DNA of 8,799 nucleotides from Planctomycetota bacterium (lineage in GTDB: Bacteria; Planctomycetota; Planctomycetia; Pirellulales; Pirellulaceae): assembly GCA_019347795.1 (NCBI GenBank), contig JAHWKS010000156.1, positions 1-8,799 of the forward strand. The letters run 5' to 3'. How positions within the stretch are numbered: the first letter of the stretch is position 1; every line of letters begins with the position of its first letter. Shown piece by piece: positions 1-5,927 of this stretch. Under the pieces are notes generated by a model that worked only from the letters and a program-made list of their open reading frames with translations, searched no databases and was not told the origin of the DNA. The translations under genes and the position numbers were made by a program.

Positions 1-63
1 GAGGAAGGCGAGACTTATTTCACCGACGCCTTCGGGATTATTTACCGCTTCACGGGCAAGTGA
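1..63 (+). CDS. 3' end of a truncated gene, possibly PQQ-type sugar dehydrogenase
   Basis: Frame 1 is open from the first base and ends at a TGA at 61-63, giving the last 20 residues of a protein whose start lies outside the window. The tail contains GETYFTD followed by IIYRF. This resembles the closing beta-propeller blade of glucose/sorbosone dehydrogenase-like proteins, which often end with a 'GE-LYV-D--G-IYRL' pattern. That match is from memory on a very short stretch, so the family call is tentative. The reading frame itself is supported by its stop just before a palindrome, an arrangement also seen after two other genes here. Confidence 0.5.
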   Translation, partial: EEGETYFTDAFGIIYRFTGK

Positions 64-83
64 GGGATTGAGTGTCGGGTGGC

Positions 84-160
84 GGGTGGCGGCGGAGCGC
101 AGCGACGCCCCAGCGAGATCCGGCGCCGTGCTGGGGCGTCGCTACGCTCGGCCGCCACCC
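84..160. repeat. Long GC-rich palindrome, copy 1 of a dispersed family
   Basis: Two 31-base arms (84-114 and 130-160) are inverted complements at 29 of 31 positions, around a 15-base spacer. The arms match those of the palindrome at 4550-4625: the 28 inner bases of the left arm differ at one position and those of the right arm at two, while the spacers are unrelated. It begins 20 bases after the stop of the upstream gene and ends 29 bases before deoC. It could act as a transcription terminator or mRNA-stabilising hairpin. Arm conservation with a variable loop fits a REP-like or MITE-like element. Confidence 0.85.
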
Positions 161-189
161 CTACGAAGCGCGCTTGACGGAGTGTATCC

Positions 190-882
190 ATGCCGCACGA
201 TTATTCTTATCGCGACATCGCGAAGATGATCGATCACTCGTTGCTGCAGCCGACGCTGACGGACGAGGAGCTGGAGGCCGGCTGCCGGCTGGCGCTGGAG
301 TACGACGCGGCCAGCGTCTGCATTAAGCCGTACTACCTGAAGCGGTGCGCGGAGTTGCTCTTCGGGAGCGACGTGCGGGCCAGCACGACCATCGGCTTTC
401 CGCACGGCGGGCATACGATCGCCATCAAGCTCAAAGAAGCCGAGCAGGCGCTGGACGACGGCTGTCAGGAGCTGGATGCGGTGGTGAATATCGGAAAAGT
501 GCTCAGCGGCGATTGGGAGTTTGTGCGGTCGGAGATTGTGCAACTGACGCGGCTGGCCCATGATCGCGGGCAGAAGATCAAGTGGATCTTCGTGAACTGC
601 TACCTCCAGGACGAGCACAAGATCCGTCTTTGCCAAATCTGCGGCGAGGCGAACGCCGACTGGGTGAAGACCTCGACCGGCTACGGCAGCGGCGGCGCCA
701 CGCACGACGACCTGAAGCTGATGCGTCGCCACAGTCCGCCTCACGTGCAGGTGAAGGCGGCGGGCGGGGTGCGCACCTTCGACGCGCTGTTGGAAGTCCG
801 CGCTCTGGGCGTGTCGCGCGTCGGGGCCAGCCGCACGGCGGAGATCCTGGATGAATGCCGCAGGCGGCTGACTGAAGAGTAG
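190..882 (+). CDS. deoC: Deoxyribose-phosphate aldolase
   Basis: This cytosolic class I aldolase cleaves 2-deoxy-D-ribose 5-phosphate to acetaldehyde and glyceraldehyde 3-phosphate during deoxynucleoside catabolism. The 230 residues form a single TIM barrel of normal length for the bacterial family. Visible landmarks in order are IDHSLLQPTLT (14-24), VCIKP (43-47), TTIGFPHG (66-73), ELDAVVNIG with the acidic catalytic Asp96, DWVKTSTGYG with the Schiff-base Lys160, and VKAAGGVR with the second catalytic Lys189 and a phosphate-binding Gly pair. The segment usually ending in a conserved Glu (K-V-I-x-E) reads KWIFVNC at 131-137, so that Glu appears to be Val135. A GGAG at 179-182 lies seven bases before the ATG. 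No other nucleoside-catabolism gene is nearby, and palindromes flank it on both sides, so it is probably transcribed alone. Confidence 0.95.
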   Translation: MPHDYSYRDIAKMIDHSLLQPTLTDEELEAGCRLALEYDAASVCIKPYYLKRCAELLFGSDVRASTTIGFPHGGHTIAIKLKEAEQALDDGCQELDAVVNIGKVLSGDWEFVRSEIVQLTRLAHDRGQKIKWIFVNCYLQDEHKIRLCQICGEANADWVKTSTGYGSGGATHDDLKLMRRHSPPHVQVKAAGGVRTFDALLEVRALGVSRVGASRTAEILDECRRRLTEE

Positions 883-894
883 GGGCAACCGGAA

Positions 895-968
895 GGGGTC
901 GGGAATGTTTTTCGGTCATGGATCTTGCGATGTCGCAAGACCATCGGCCGAAAAACATTCCCGACCCC
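895..968. repeat. Near-perfect long palindrome between convergent genes
   Basis: The outer 21 bases (895-915) are a perfect inverted complement of 948-968. The inner eight (923-930, TCTTGCGA) are a perfect complement of 933-940, leaving a two-base loop. Only seven bases on each side between these stems pair imperfectly. The outer arm contains a T5/A5 tract. The element begins 12 bases after the deoC stop and lies between deoC and the oppositely oriented beta-barrel gene. It can form a very stable cruciform or RNA hairpin and could terminate transcription from either side. The arms are unrelated to the family at 84-160. With only one copy here, mobility cannot be judged. Confidence 0.85.
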
Positions 969-994
969 GTTGTTGGCGCACAAGAAACGACCGC

Positions 995-1020
995 GGGCGC
1001 GGCTCGTTTGAGCCGCGCCC
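995..1020 (-). terminator. GC-rich hairpin after the beta-barrel gene
   Basis: A perfect 11-bp stem (GGGCGCGGCTC at 995-1005 with its complement at 1010-1020) encloses a four-base loop. It lies about 50 bases beyond the stop of the minus-strand gene. On that strand the stem is followed by only a short T tract about six bases further on, so it is a plausible but not classical intrinsic terminator. It could also act together with the palindrome at 895-968. Confidence 0.5.
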
Positions 1021-1069
1021 TGCGGTGAGGTTCGCTCCGTTGCCGGACCTTGCCGGAGATCAACAGTTC

Positions 1070-2092
1070 TTAGTAGGACACGCCAGCGGAGAAGGTGAAG
1101 CCGCCCAGACCCACGTCCGAGTCGCCGTCCCACAGCCCTTCGTTCTGAACCAACAGCGGCGGAAAGTGGCCGCCGAAGCCCTCGCCGCCCTGGTTGAAGG
1201 CGCTGGAGAAGGCATACCAGTGCTGCCATTCCAGACCGCTGCGGGCGAAGAGCACCGCGCCGTTGGCCAGCTCATAGTTGACTTCCGAACCGATCGCCAG
1301 CTCGAGCATCGCTTGCGTGGTATCGAGAAGCTGAACGTTCTGCGTGTGCGCGCCGGCGGGAGCTACGCCAGTGAGGGCGCCCGTCACTGGGTCTACCACG
1401 GGACCCAAGGACTGACCGTCCTGGTTGAACAATTGCTTATCGCCTTGGACGACGGCGAAGCGAGCCCGAGCGTAGACCAGGCCGAGGCCGAGCGAGCGGC
1501 GGGCTTCCAGGCCCACGATGCCGCCCAGGGCGTCCACGCCGATCCGGCGGTCATCGCCCTCGCCCACGTCGATCATCTGCTCGCGGAAGTTGGTGAAGCG
1601 GAGACCGCCGCTCACTTCCAAAGCCCAAACGTCATTCAGCTCGAACGCCTCAAAGCCTTCCACGTCGATGGTCCACAGGTCCACGCCGATACCGTCGCCG
1701 GCGGCCGCGTTTTCCGCGCCTTCGAAGTGATCATACTCGAACCAGCGGACGCGGGCGCCGAAGCCGCCGGGGCCCGAGAGGCCCAACGTGTAGCGTTGAG
1801 CGGGTTCGAAATCGAATTCGGTGTTCTCTCCCGCGTCGCCGCCGATGCGCACTCCGTCGGCGCGGTGGTAGCGGAGGAACAGCAGCTCGGCCTCGCCGAA
1901 GAAGCCGATGCCGCCGGCGCCGTCACAGCAGCCGGCGCCGCAGTTGTTATAGCAGCAATCGCCGCAAGCATTCCAACAAGGGTTGCAGATGTCGCCGCAG
2001 CCACAGGCGTTGCCGGCGGCGGCGTAGTCGGCGGCCACGCCGCTAAACGCGACGGCGAAGGCGGCGACCAACGAACGGCTCAACAATTTCAT
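1070..2092 (-). CDS. Secreted Cys-rich outer-membrane beta-barrel protein (BBP7/Lpg1974-like)
   Basis: The predicted 340-residue protein starts with a signal peptide: MKLLSR, a hydrophobic core to about residue 20, and a likely cut near AAA-G (24-27). A short segment with ten cysteines follows (30, 32, 36, 39, 43, 46, 47, 51, 55, 56). From about residue 64 the sequence alternates hydrophobic and polar residues, with aromatic girdle-like stretches (GEAELLFLRYH, RVRWFEYDHFEG, WALEVSGGLRF). It ends in FSAGVSY, a terminal aromatic typical of outer-membrane beta-barrels. The pattern resembles planctomycete barrel proteins annotated as BBP7 or Lpg1974-type; which Pfam family fits best cannot be settled by eye. 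The start is set by a strong GGAGG (2100-2104) and the signal peptide. The frame stays open upstream to 2278, but that extension lacks both. It is convergent with deoC and divergent from the signalling gene. Confidence 0.78.
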   Translation of the reverse strand: MKLLSRSLVAAFAVAFSGVAADYAAAGNACGCGDICNPCWNACGDCCYNNCGAGCCDGAGGIGFFGEAELLFLRYHRADGVRIGGDAGENTEFDFEPAQRYTLGLSGPGGFGARVRWFEYDHFEGAENAAAGDGIGVDLWTIDVEGFEAFELNDVWALEVSGGLRFTNFREQMIDVGEGDDRRIGVDALGGIVGLEARRSLGLGLVYARARFAVVQGDKQLFNQDGQSLGPVVDPVTGALTGVAPAGAHTQNVQLLDTTQAMLELAIGSEVNYELANGAVLFARSGLEWQHWYAFSSAFNQGGEGFGGHFPPLLVQNEGLWDGDSDVGLGGFTFSAGVSY

Positions 2093-2099
2093 CTCAATA

Positions 2100-2104
2100 C
2101 CTCC
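2100..2104 (-). promoter_or_regulatory. Ribosome-binding site fixing the beta-barrel start
   Basis: On the minus strand GGAGG lies seven bases upstream of the ATG at 2092. The frame is open further upstream to 2278, but this site together with the signal peptide right after the ATG argues for the shorter protein. Confidence 0.75.
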
Positions 2105-2730
2105 GTGCAAGGACCGAGGGCGAACTTGGGTCGCGGCGCAGGCCGCGGGGGTCACGCCCGTGGGGATGTGCGATGTTGTTCCGGCCCGCCTATCGGTCGG
2201 GGCCTCCGTGCCAAGCGGCGGTTCCGGCGCGCCGCATGGGTCGCCGGCGCCCGCCGATATCCTCGGCGGGTTACACACCGCAGCAAGCGATCGTCGGAGG
2301 AAAGCATCGTCCAGGGGCTTGGAGAGAAGTCACGATTTCGTCGGCGCCCGGCGCCAGCGCCACGACCGCGCCAGCCGGCGTCAGCGACACAGGCGGCGCC
2401 GGCGCACCTTGCCCGAGAAACCGGCGCCGCCCGATCATGCCGCAGCGCGGCGCCTCACCGTTACAATCCGAACCCGCCGCCCCGCACAGCCGCCATAACC
2501 GGCGCCGACGGCTCGTCTCGCCGAGTGCCGTCGACCGAAATACCAGCCGCGACGCGCTAGCGTCCGGTTCGCACCTGGAACCCGGGAATAAGTCGGTGCG
2601 GCGCGGATCGAAGAGATAAAAGGGCTCGGGTGCGCGCCGGGGCGGCCGATTCTCGCGCGGGAGGCGCTTCCTGATTCAATTGTCAAGCTTTCCCTGACCG
2701 ATTCCCTTTCAGGAGAGAGCCCGCCGCCGG

Positions 2731-2759
2731 TTGTTCCCCTTCTGGGCGGGCCGTATAAT
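2731..2759 (+). promoter_or_regulatory. Sigma70-like promoter of the signalling gene
   Basis: TTGTTC (2731-2736) is followed after exactly 17 bases by a perfect TATAAT (2754-2759). Transcription would begin near 2766, leaving a leader of about 37 bases before the TTG start at 2803. This makes it unlikely that translation begins at the upstream TTG at 2731, which lies inside the promoter. Confidence 0.65.
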
Positions 2760-2789
2760 TCTCCTGGACGATGGTCAGATTTTTATTGC

Positions 2790-2793
2790 GGAG
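2790..2793 (+). promoter_or_regulatory. Ribosome-binding site deciding the TTG start at 2803
   Basis: GGAG sits nine bases before a TTG that opens the sequence M-SDKPKILCV. A G5 run follows at 2796-2800. An alternative TTG at 2794 directly abuts the GGAG and is too close to use it. Confidence 0.6.
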
Positions 2794-2802
2794 TTGGGGG
2801 TT

Positions 2803-4521
2803 TTGTCCGATAAGCCCAAAATTCTCTGTGTGCGGGGGCGGGACAGCGACGGCGCGCCGCTGCCGCCCGACCTGCTCGAAAAATACGAGGTGGTCGAGGT
2901 CCAATCCTCCCTCCGGGCCCTGGCTCGGCTGACGCGGGAGAATTACGCGGGCATGTTCGTCATGTCCGACCATCTCCAGGACGTGCTGCAGATCGGCCGG
3001 CTGCTGCAGAATGACCGCATCCTGGACGGCATGCCCGACGGCGTGGCGCTGTTGGACATGGAGAACGTCATCATCTGGTCCAACCAGCAGATGCGGCGCT
3101 GGTCCAATAGAGACGTGGTCGGCCAGAACTTCTACGCAGCGCTGGACAGCCCGGAGATCCTGGGGCCGGACTTCTGCCCCTTTCACACCGCCCTGGCCAC
3201 GGGCCAGGCCAGCGGATCGACGCTTAAGGCGGATGAGAACCGCTATTACCACGTTCACGCGGCGCCGGTGCTGGACGAGGGGGAAACGCCCCGCCACCTG
3301 ATCGTCACCGTGCGGGACGTGACCGAGGAGATCCTCCAGCAGCAGAAGCTGGCCGCCATCCACCGGGCGGGGATCGAACTGGCGGACCTCACGCCCGAAG
3401 AGGTCTTCCAGATGACCGTGGAAGACCGCATCGAGCTTCTCAAGGCGAACATCCTGCACTACACGAAGGACCTCTTGAACTTCGACGTGGTGGAAATCCG
3501 CCTGCTGGACGAAACCTCCGGCGCGCTGCAGCCGCTGTTGGCGGTGGGCATGGACGACGCGGCCGCCCAGCGGCCGCTCTTCGCCCGGCCGCAAAAGAAC
3601 GGCGTAACCGGGTTTGTCGCCGCAACCGGCAAAAGCTACCTCTGCGAGAATACGGCGGAAGACCCGCTGTACATTCGCGGTTTCACCGGCGCCAAGAGTT
3701 CGCTCACGGTGCCGCTGATGCTGCACGATCACGTGATCGGCACCTTCAACGTCGAAAGCCCCGAGCCGCGGGCCTTCACCGAGAGCGACCTGCAGTTCCT
3801 GGAAATCTTCTGCCGCGACCTGGCGGTGGCGCTCAACACGCTGGAGTTGCTGGTCGCCCAGAAGGCGAACACGGCGCTGGAAAGCTGCGAGGCAATTCAC
3901 CGCGCCGTCGCGCTGCCGGTGGATGAGATCCTCAACGACGCCGTGAACGTGATGGAGCGCTACATCGGCCACGAGCCGGCCCTCGTGGAGCGGCTGCAGC
4001 GGATCTTGCGGAACGCCCGCGACATCAAGAAGACGATCCAGAGCGTCGGCCGGAGGATGACGCCCGCCGAGGCGGTCCCTTCCTCGGTGCAGGTCGAGGC
4101 CCGCCCCAAGCTGCGCGGCTGCCGGGTGCTGGTGGCCGACGCCGACGAGAGCGTCCGAAGCGACGCCCACGAGCTCTTGGAGCGGTACGGCTGCGAGGTG
4201 GAGACGGCGCACGAAGGCGAAGAGGCGATCCTCATGGTCCGGGCCATCGGCCGCGAGGCGCAGTACGACATCATCATCGCCGACATCCGGCTCCCCGACC
4301 TCAGCGGCTACGAGCTGTTGATGCGGCTCAAGACGCTGATCGAGGCGCCGCCGCTCATTCTCATGGCCGGCTTCGGCTACGATCCGGGGCATTCCATCGT
4401 CAAGGCCCGCCAGGAAGGCCTTCACCCCAGCGCGGTGCTCTACAAGCCCTTCCGCCGCGATCAACTGCTGGGCACGGTGGAGACGATCCTCGACGTCTCA
4501 CGCAACCTGGCGAAAGCGTAA
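2803..4521 (+). CDS. PAS-GAF-receiver signalling protein without a kinase domain
   Basis: This 572-residue protein (TTG start) has no signal peptide or membrane segment, so it is probably cytosolic. Residues 5-53 resemble a degenerate receiver: KILCV is present but the acidic pair is replaced by RGRDSDG. A PAS domain spans about 72-176 (DRILDGMPDGVALLD to VRDVTEEI) and includes FCPFH at 124-128. A GAF domain spans about 209-348 (GVTGFVAATGKSYLC, SLTVPLMLHDHVIGTFNVES). A helical linker (352-416) recalls a histidine-kinase dimerisation segment, but no ATPase domain follows. The C-terminal receiver (440-566) has the phospho-acceptor Asp494 (IIIADIRLPDLSGYELL) and Lys548 (YKPF). It carries Ala447 where the second acidic residue is usual and Ala522 where Thr/Ser is usual. 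It probably senses a ligand through PAS/GAF and relays it through the receiver; partner and output are unknown. Its own promoter and the palindrome downstream suggest a single-gene unit. The start is inferred from the promoter and ribosome-binding site. Confidence 0.85.
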   Translation: MSDKPKILCVRGRDSDGAPLPPDLLEKYEVVEVQSSLRALARLTRENYAGMFVMSDHLQDVLQIGRLLQNDRILDGMPDGVALLDMENVIIWSNQQMRRWSNRDVVGQNFYAALDSPEILGPDFCPFHTALATGQASGSTLKADENRYYHVHAAPVLDEGETPRHLIVTVRDVTEEILQQQKLAAIHRAGIELADLTPEEVFQMTVEDRIELLKANILHYTKDLLNFDVVEIRLLDETSGALQPLLAVGMDDAAAQRPLFARPQKNGVTGFVAATGKSYLCENTAEDPLYIRGFTGAKSSLTVPLMLHDHVIGTFNVESPEPRAFTESDLQFLEIFCRDLAVALNTLELLVAQKANTALESCEAIHRAVALPVDEILNDAVNVMERYIGHEPALVERLQRILRNARDIKKTIQSVGRRMTPAEAVPSSVQVEARPKLRGCRVLVADADESVRSDAHELLERYGCEVETAHEGEEAILMVRAIGREAQYDIIIADIRLPDLSGYELLMRLKTLIEAPPLILMAGFGYDPGHSIVKARQEGLHPSAVLYKPFRRDQLLGTVETILDVSRNLAKA

Positions 4522-4549
4522 TCGGGCGTCGTCGAGCGACGAAAGCGCG

Positions 4550-4625
4550 GCTGGCGGCGGAGCGGAGCGACGCCCCAGCCGTCCCTAGCTGGGTCGCTGG
4601 GGCGTCGCTTCGCTCCGCCGCCAGC
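4550..4625. repeat. Long GC-rich palindrome, copy 2 of a dispersed family
   Basis: Two 30-base arms (4550-4579 and 4596-4625) are inverted complements at 29 of 30 positions around a 16-base spacer. The arms are nearly identical to those at 84-160 but the spacer is not. It begins 28 bases after the stop of the signalling gene. A smaller hairpin follows (GCCAGC at 4634-4639 with 4646-4651) with a GTTTTT loop. Together they probably form the transcription boundary before the DUF1559 gene. Confidence 0.85.
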
Positions 4626-4686
4626 CACCCGCCGCCAGCGTTTTTGCTGGCCGACAGAAATTTTTCCAATAACGCGAACCAAAAAA

Positions 4687-4714
4687 TGGACGCGGACGCC
4701 CGATCTGGTATTGT
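4687..4714 (+). promoter_or_regulatory. Possible promoter of the DUF1559-lipoprotein operon
   Basis: An extended -10 element, TGG-TATTGT (4706-4714), lies 16 bases after a weak -35 candidate, TGGACG (4687-4692). It sits in the locally AT-richer stretch between the palindrome and the gene. The match is modest, and the leader would be about 70 bases long. Confidence 0.35.
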
Positions 4715-4789
4715 ATTCCTGGAACTCGCAGAGGCTCCTTCGAGATGATTCCATTTCATCCACCCTGTTAGGAGGTAAGAGGAGCGACC

Positions 4790-5890
4790 ATGAAACAGCA
4801 CATCCAATGGCGGCCGGGGTTTACCCTGGTTGAACTGCTCGTGGTGATCGCCATTATCGGCGTCCTGGTGGCGCTGCTCTTGCCGGCGGTGCAGGCCGCC
4901 CGGGAGGCGGCGCGAAGGATGCAGTGCACCAACAACCTCAAGCAATTGGCCCTGGGGTGCCACAACTACCACGACACGTACAAGACCTTTCCGCCCAACC
5001 ACCTCTTTTCGCGGCCGCCTGGTCAGGCGCGAGAGGCCGAGGGCTGGGGGTGGCAGGCCCTGATCCTACCGTTCATCGAACAACAGCCGTTGCACGAGAC
5101 GCTGGGCGTCACGAAGTACACGCTGATGGACGTGTTGGCGGGAAATAACCCGCAGGCGCCAACCCCCCTTGTTCCGTTCTTGCAGGAAACGGTGATCGAG
5201 ACCTTCATCTGCCCCAGCGACGCGAATTCCACACGGCCGACGGCGCCGCAGGCCCGCCACTTCGGCGGCGGACAAGGCACCCGCGCCGGAGGTTGGGGGA
5301 GGTGGCGACCGCCGGCGAACAACTACATGTCCAGCCGGGGGACGCGCAACAACTGGCCCAACGTGAACAACCTGGATGCTCACGGGATGTTTTCCGGACA
5401 ACTCGGCCACCGGCTGCGGGACGTCACCGACGGGACGAGCAATACGTTCTTCATCGGCGAGCGGGAAACGCAATACTGCCGCGGCGGAACGTGGATCGGC
5501 GTGCGCAACCCTCAAGGCAACCGGGTGCGCGGGTTCTATTACAACACGGCGAACGTCCGCGTGCCGCTGAACGCGCCGGACCCGCCTTTCACGTGGAACA
5601 CCCGGTCCGGTTGCTCGGAGGGCTTCGCCAGCTTGCACCCGGGCGGAGCGAATTTCGCGTTCGCCGACGGCGCGGTGCGGTTCATCAGCGAAACCATCGA
5701 CACACACTTCAATCAGAACTGCTGTGCCGCGGTCCCCGGGGGGACGGGCTGCTGCTATCACGGGATCGGCCAAGGCCCCGGAGGGGCCGCCAACAAATTT
5801 AGCCCCGGCAAACCGGGTTGGGAGCCTGTCTTTCGGGTGTACCAGAGGCTTGGTCGCCGAAACGACGGTTTCCCCGCAACCATTCCTTGA
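4790..5890 (+). CDS. DUF1559 protein with prepilin-type N-terminus
   Basis: The 366-residue protein opens with a type IV prepilin-like signal: a short basic leader, cleavage expected between Gly10 and Phe11, FTLVE with the conserved Glu15 (fifth residue after the cut), and a hydrophobic helix to about residue 32. The hallmark DUF1559 (SBP_bac_10) sequence follows (AAREAARRMQCTNNLKQL, then CHNYHDTYKTFPP). Near the end is SLHPGGANFAFADG, an H-X9-DG motif with His283 and Asp293-Gly294, then the usual VYQRLGRRNDG close. The family is greatly expanded in planctomycetes and is thought to be exported through a pseudopilin-like route; its function is not established. GGAGG (4771-4775) and GGAG (4781-4784) precede the ATG, the latter by five bases. 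A lipoprotein gene follows 37 bases downstream, almost certainly in the same operon. Cys-rich NCC and GCC motifs lie at about 311-322. Confidence 0.95.
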   Translation: MKQHIQWRPGFTLVELLVVIAIIGVLVALLLPAVQAAREAARRMQCTNNLKQLALGCHNYHDTYKTFPPNHLFSRPPGQAREAEGWGWQALILPFIEQQPLHETLGVTKYTLMDVLAGNNPQAPTPLVPFLQETVIETFICPSDANSTRPTAPQARHFGGGQGTRAGGWGRWRPPANNYMSSRGTRNNWPNVNNLDAHGMFSGQLGHRLRDVTDGTSNTFFIGERETQYCRGGTWIGVRNPQGNRVRGFYYNTANVRVPLNAPDPPFTWNTRSGCSEGFASLHPGGANFAFADGAVRFISETIDTHFNQNCCAAVPGGTGCCYHGIGQGPGGAANKFSPGKPGWEPVFRVYQRLGRRNDGFPATIP

Positions 5891-5915
5891 TCTATCTCCT
5901 TCACTGATGATACGT

Positions 5916-5919
5916 GGAG
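5916..5919 (+). promoter_or_regulatory. Ribosome-binding site of the lipoprotein gene
   Basis: GGAG lies eight bases before the ATG at 5928 and only two before the in-frame ATG at 5922, so 5928 is the better start. The frame is open back to 5724, but that extension overlaps the DUF1559 gene and would bury the signal peptide. Confidence 0.65.
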
Positions 5920-5927
5920 TTATGCCG

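Larger units (their letters stand above)
2093..2802. other. 710-base divergent intergenic region rich in GGCGCC
   Basis: This gap separates the divergent beta-barrel and signalling genes. Open frames run through it on both strands, but they are Arg/Pro/Ala-rich with no recognisable motif, signal peptide or ribosome-binding site, so I call none of them genes. Seven GGCGCC hexamers occur between 2246 and 2506 (2246, 2343, 2350, 2395, 2423, 2449, 2501), much denser than elsewhere in the window. A perfect 8-bp hairpin (CCCGCCGA, 2250-2257, with 2263-2270) lies in the likely leader side of the beta-barrel gene. The only convincing promoter is the plus-strand one at 2731-2759. I could not identify a promoter for the minus-strand gene. 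Confidence 0.6.

Noticed and set aside
2093..2278. N-terminal extension of the beta-barrel protein to a start at 2278
   Set aside because: It would bury a clear signal peptide and ignore the strong GGAGG before the ATG at 2092.
905..2560. 551-codon open frame on the plus strand
   Set aside because: It runs antisense to the beta-barrel gene, starts inside the palindrome at 895-968, has no family motif or ribosome-binding site, and is explained by high GC leaving few stops.
2173..2619. 148-codon plus-strand frame in the 2093-2802 gap
   Set aside because: Its composition is Arg/Pro/Ser-rich and low in complexity. It has no ribosome-binding site or recognisable domain, and similar frames exist on the other strand.
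2683..4464. 593-codon open frame on the minus strand
   Set aside because: It is antisense to the PAS-GAF-receiver gene, whose domains are clear on the other strand. Its His/Arg/Leu-rich translation has no recognisable domain.
5724..5927. N-terminal extension of the lipoprotein overlapping the DUF1559 gene
   Set aside because: It overlaps the coding end of the upstream gene in another frame and would place the signal peptide internally. The ribosome-binding site supports 5928.
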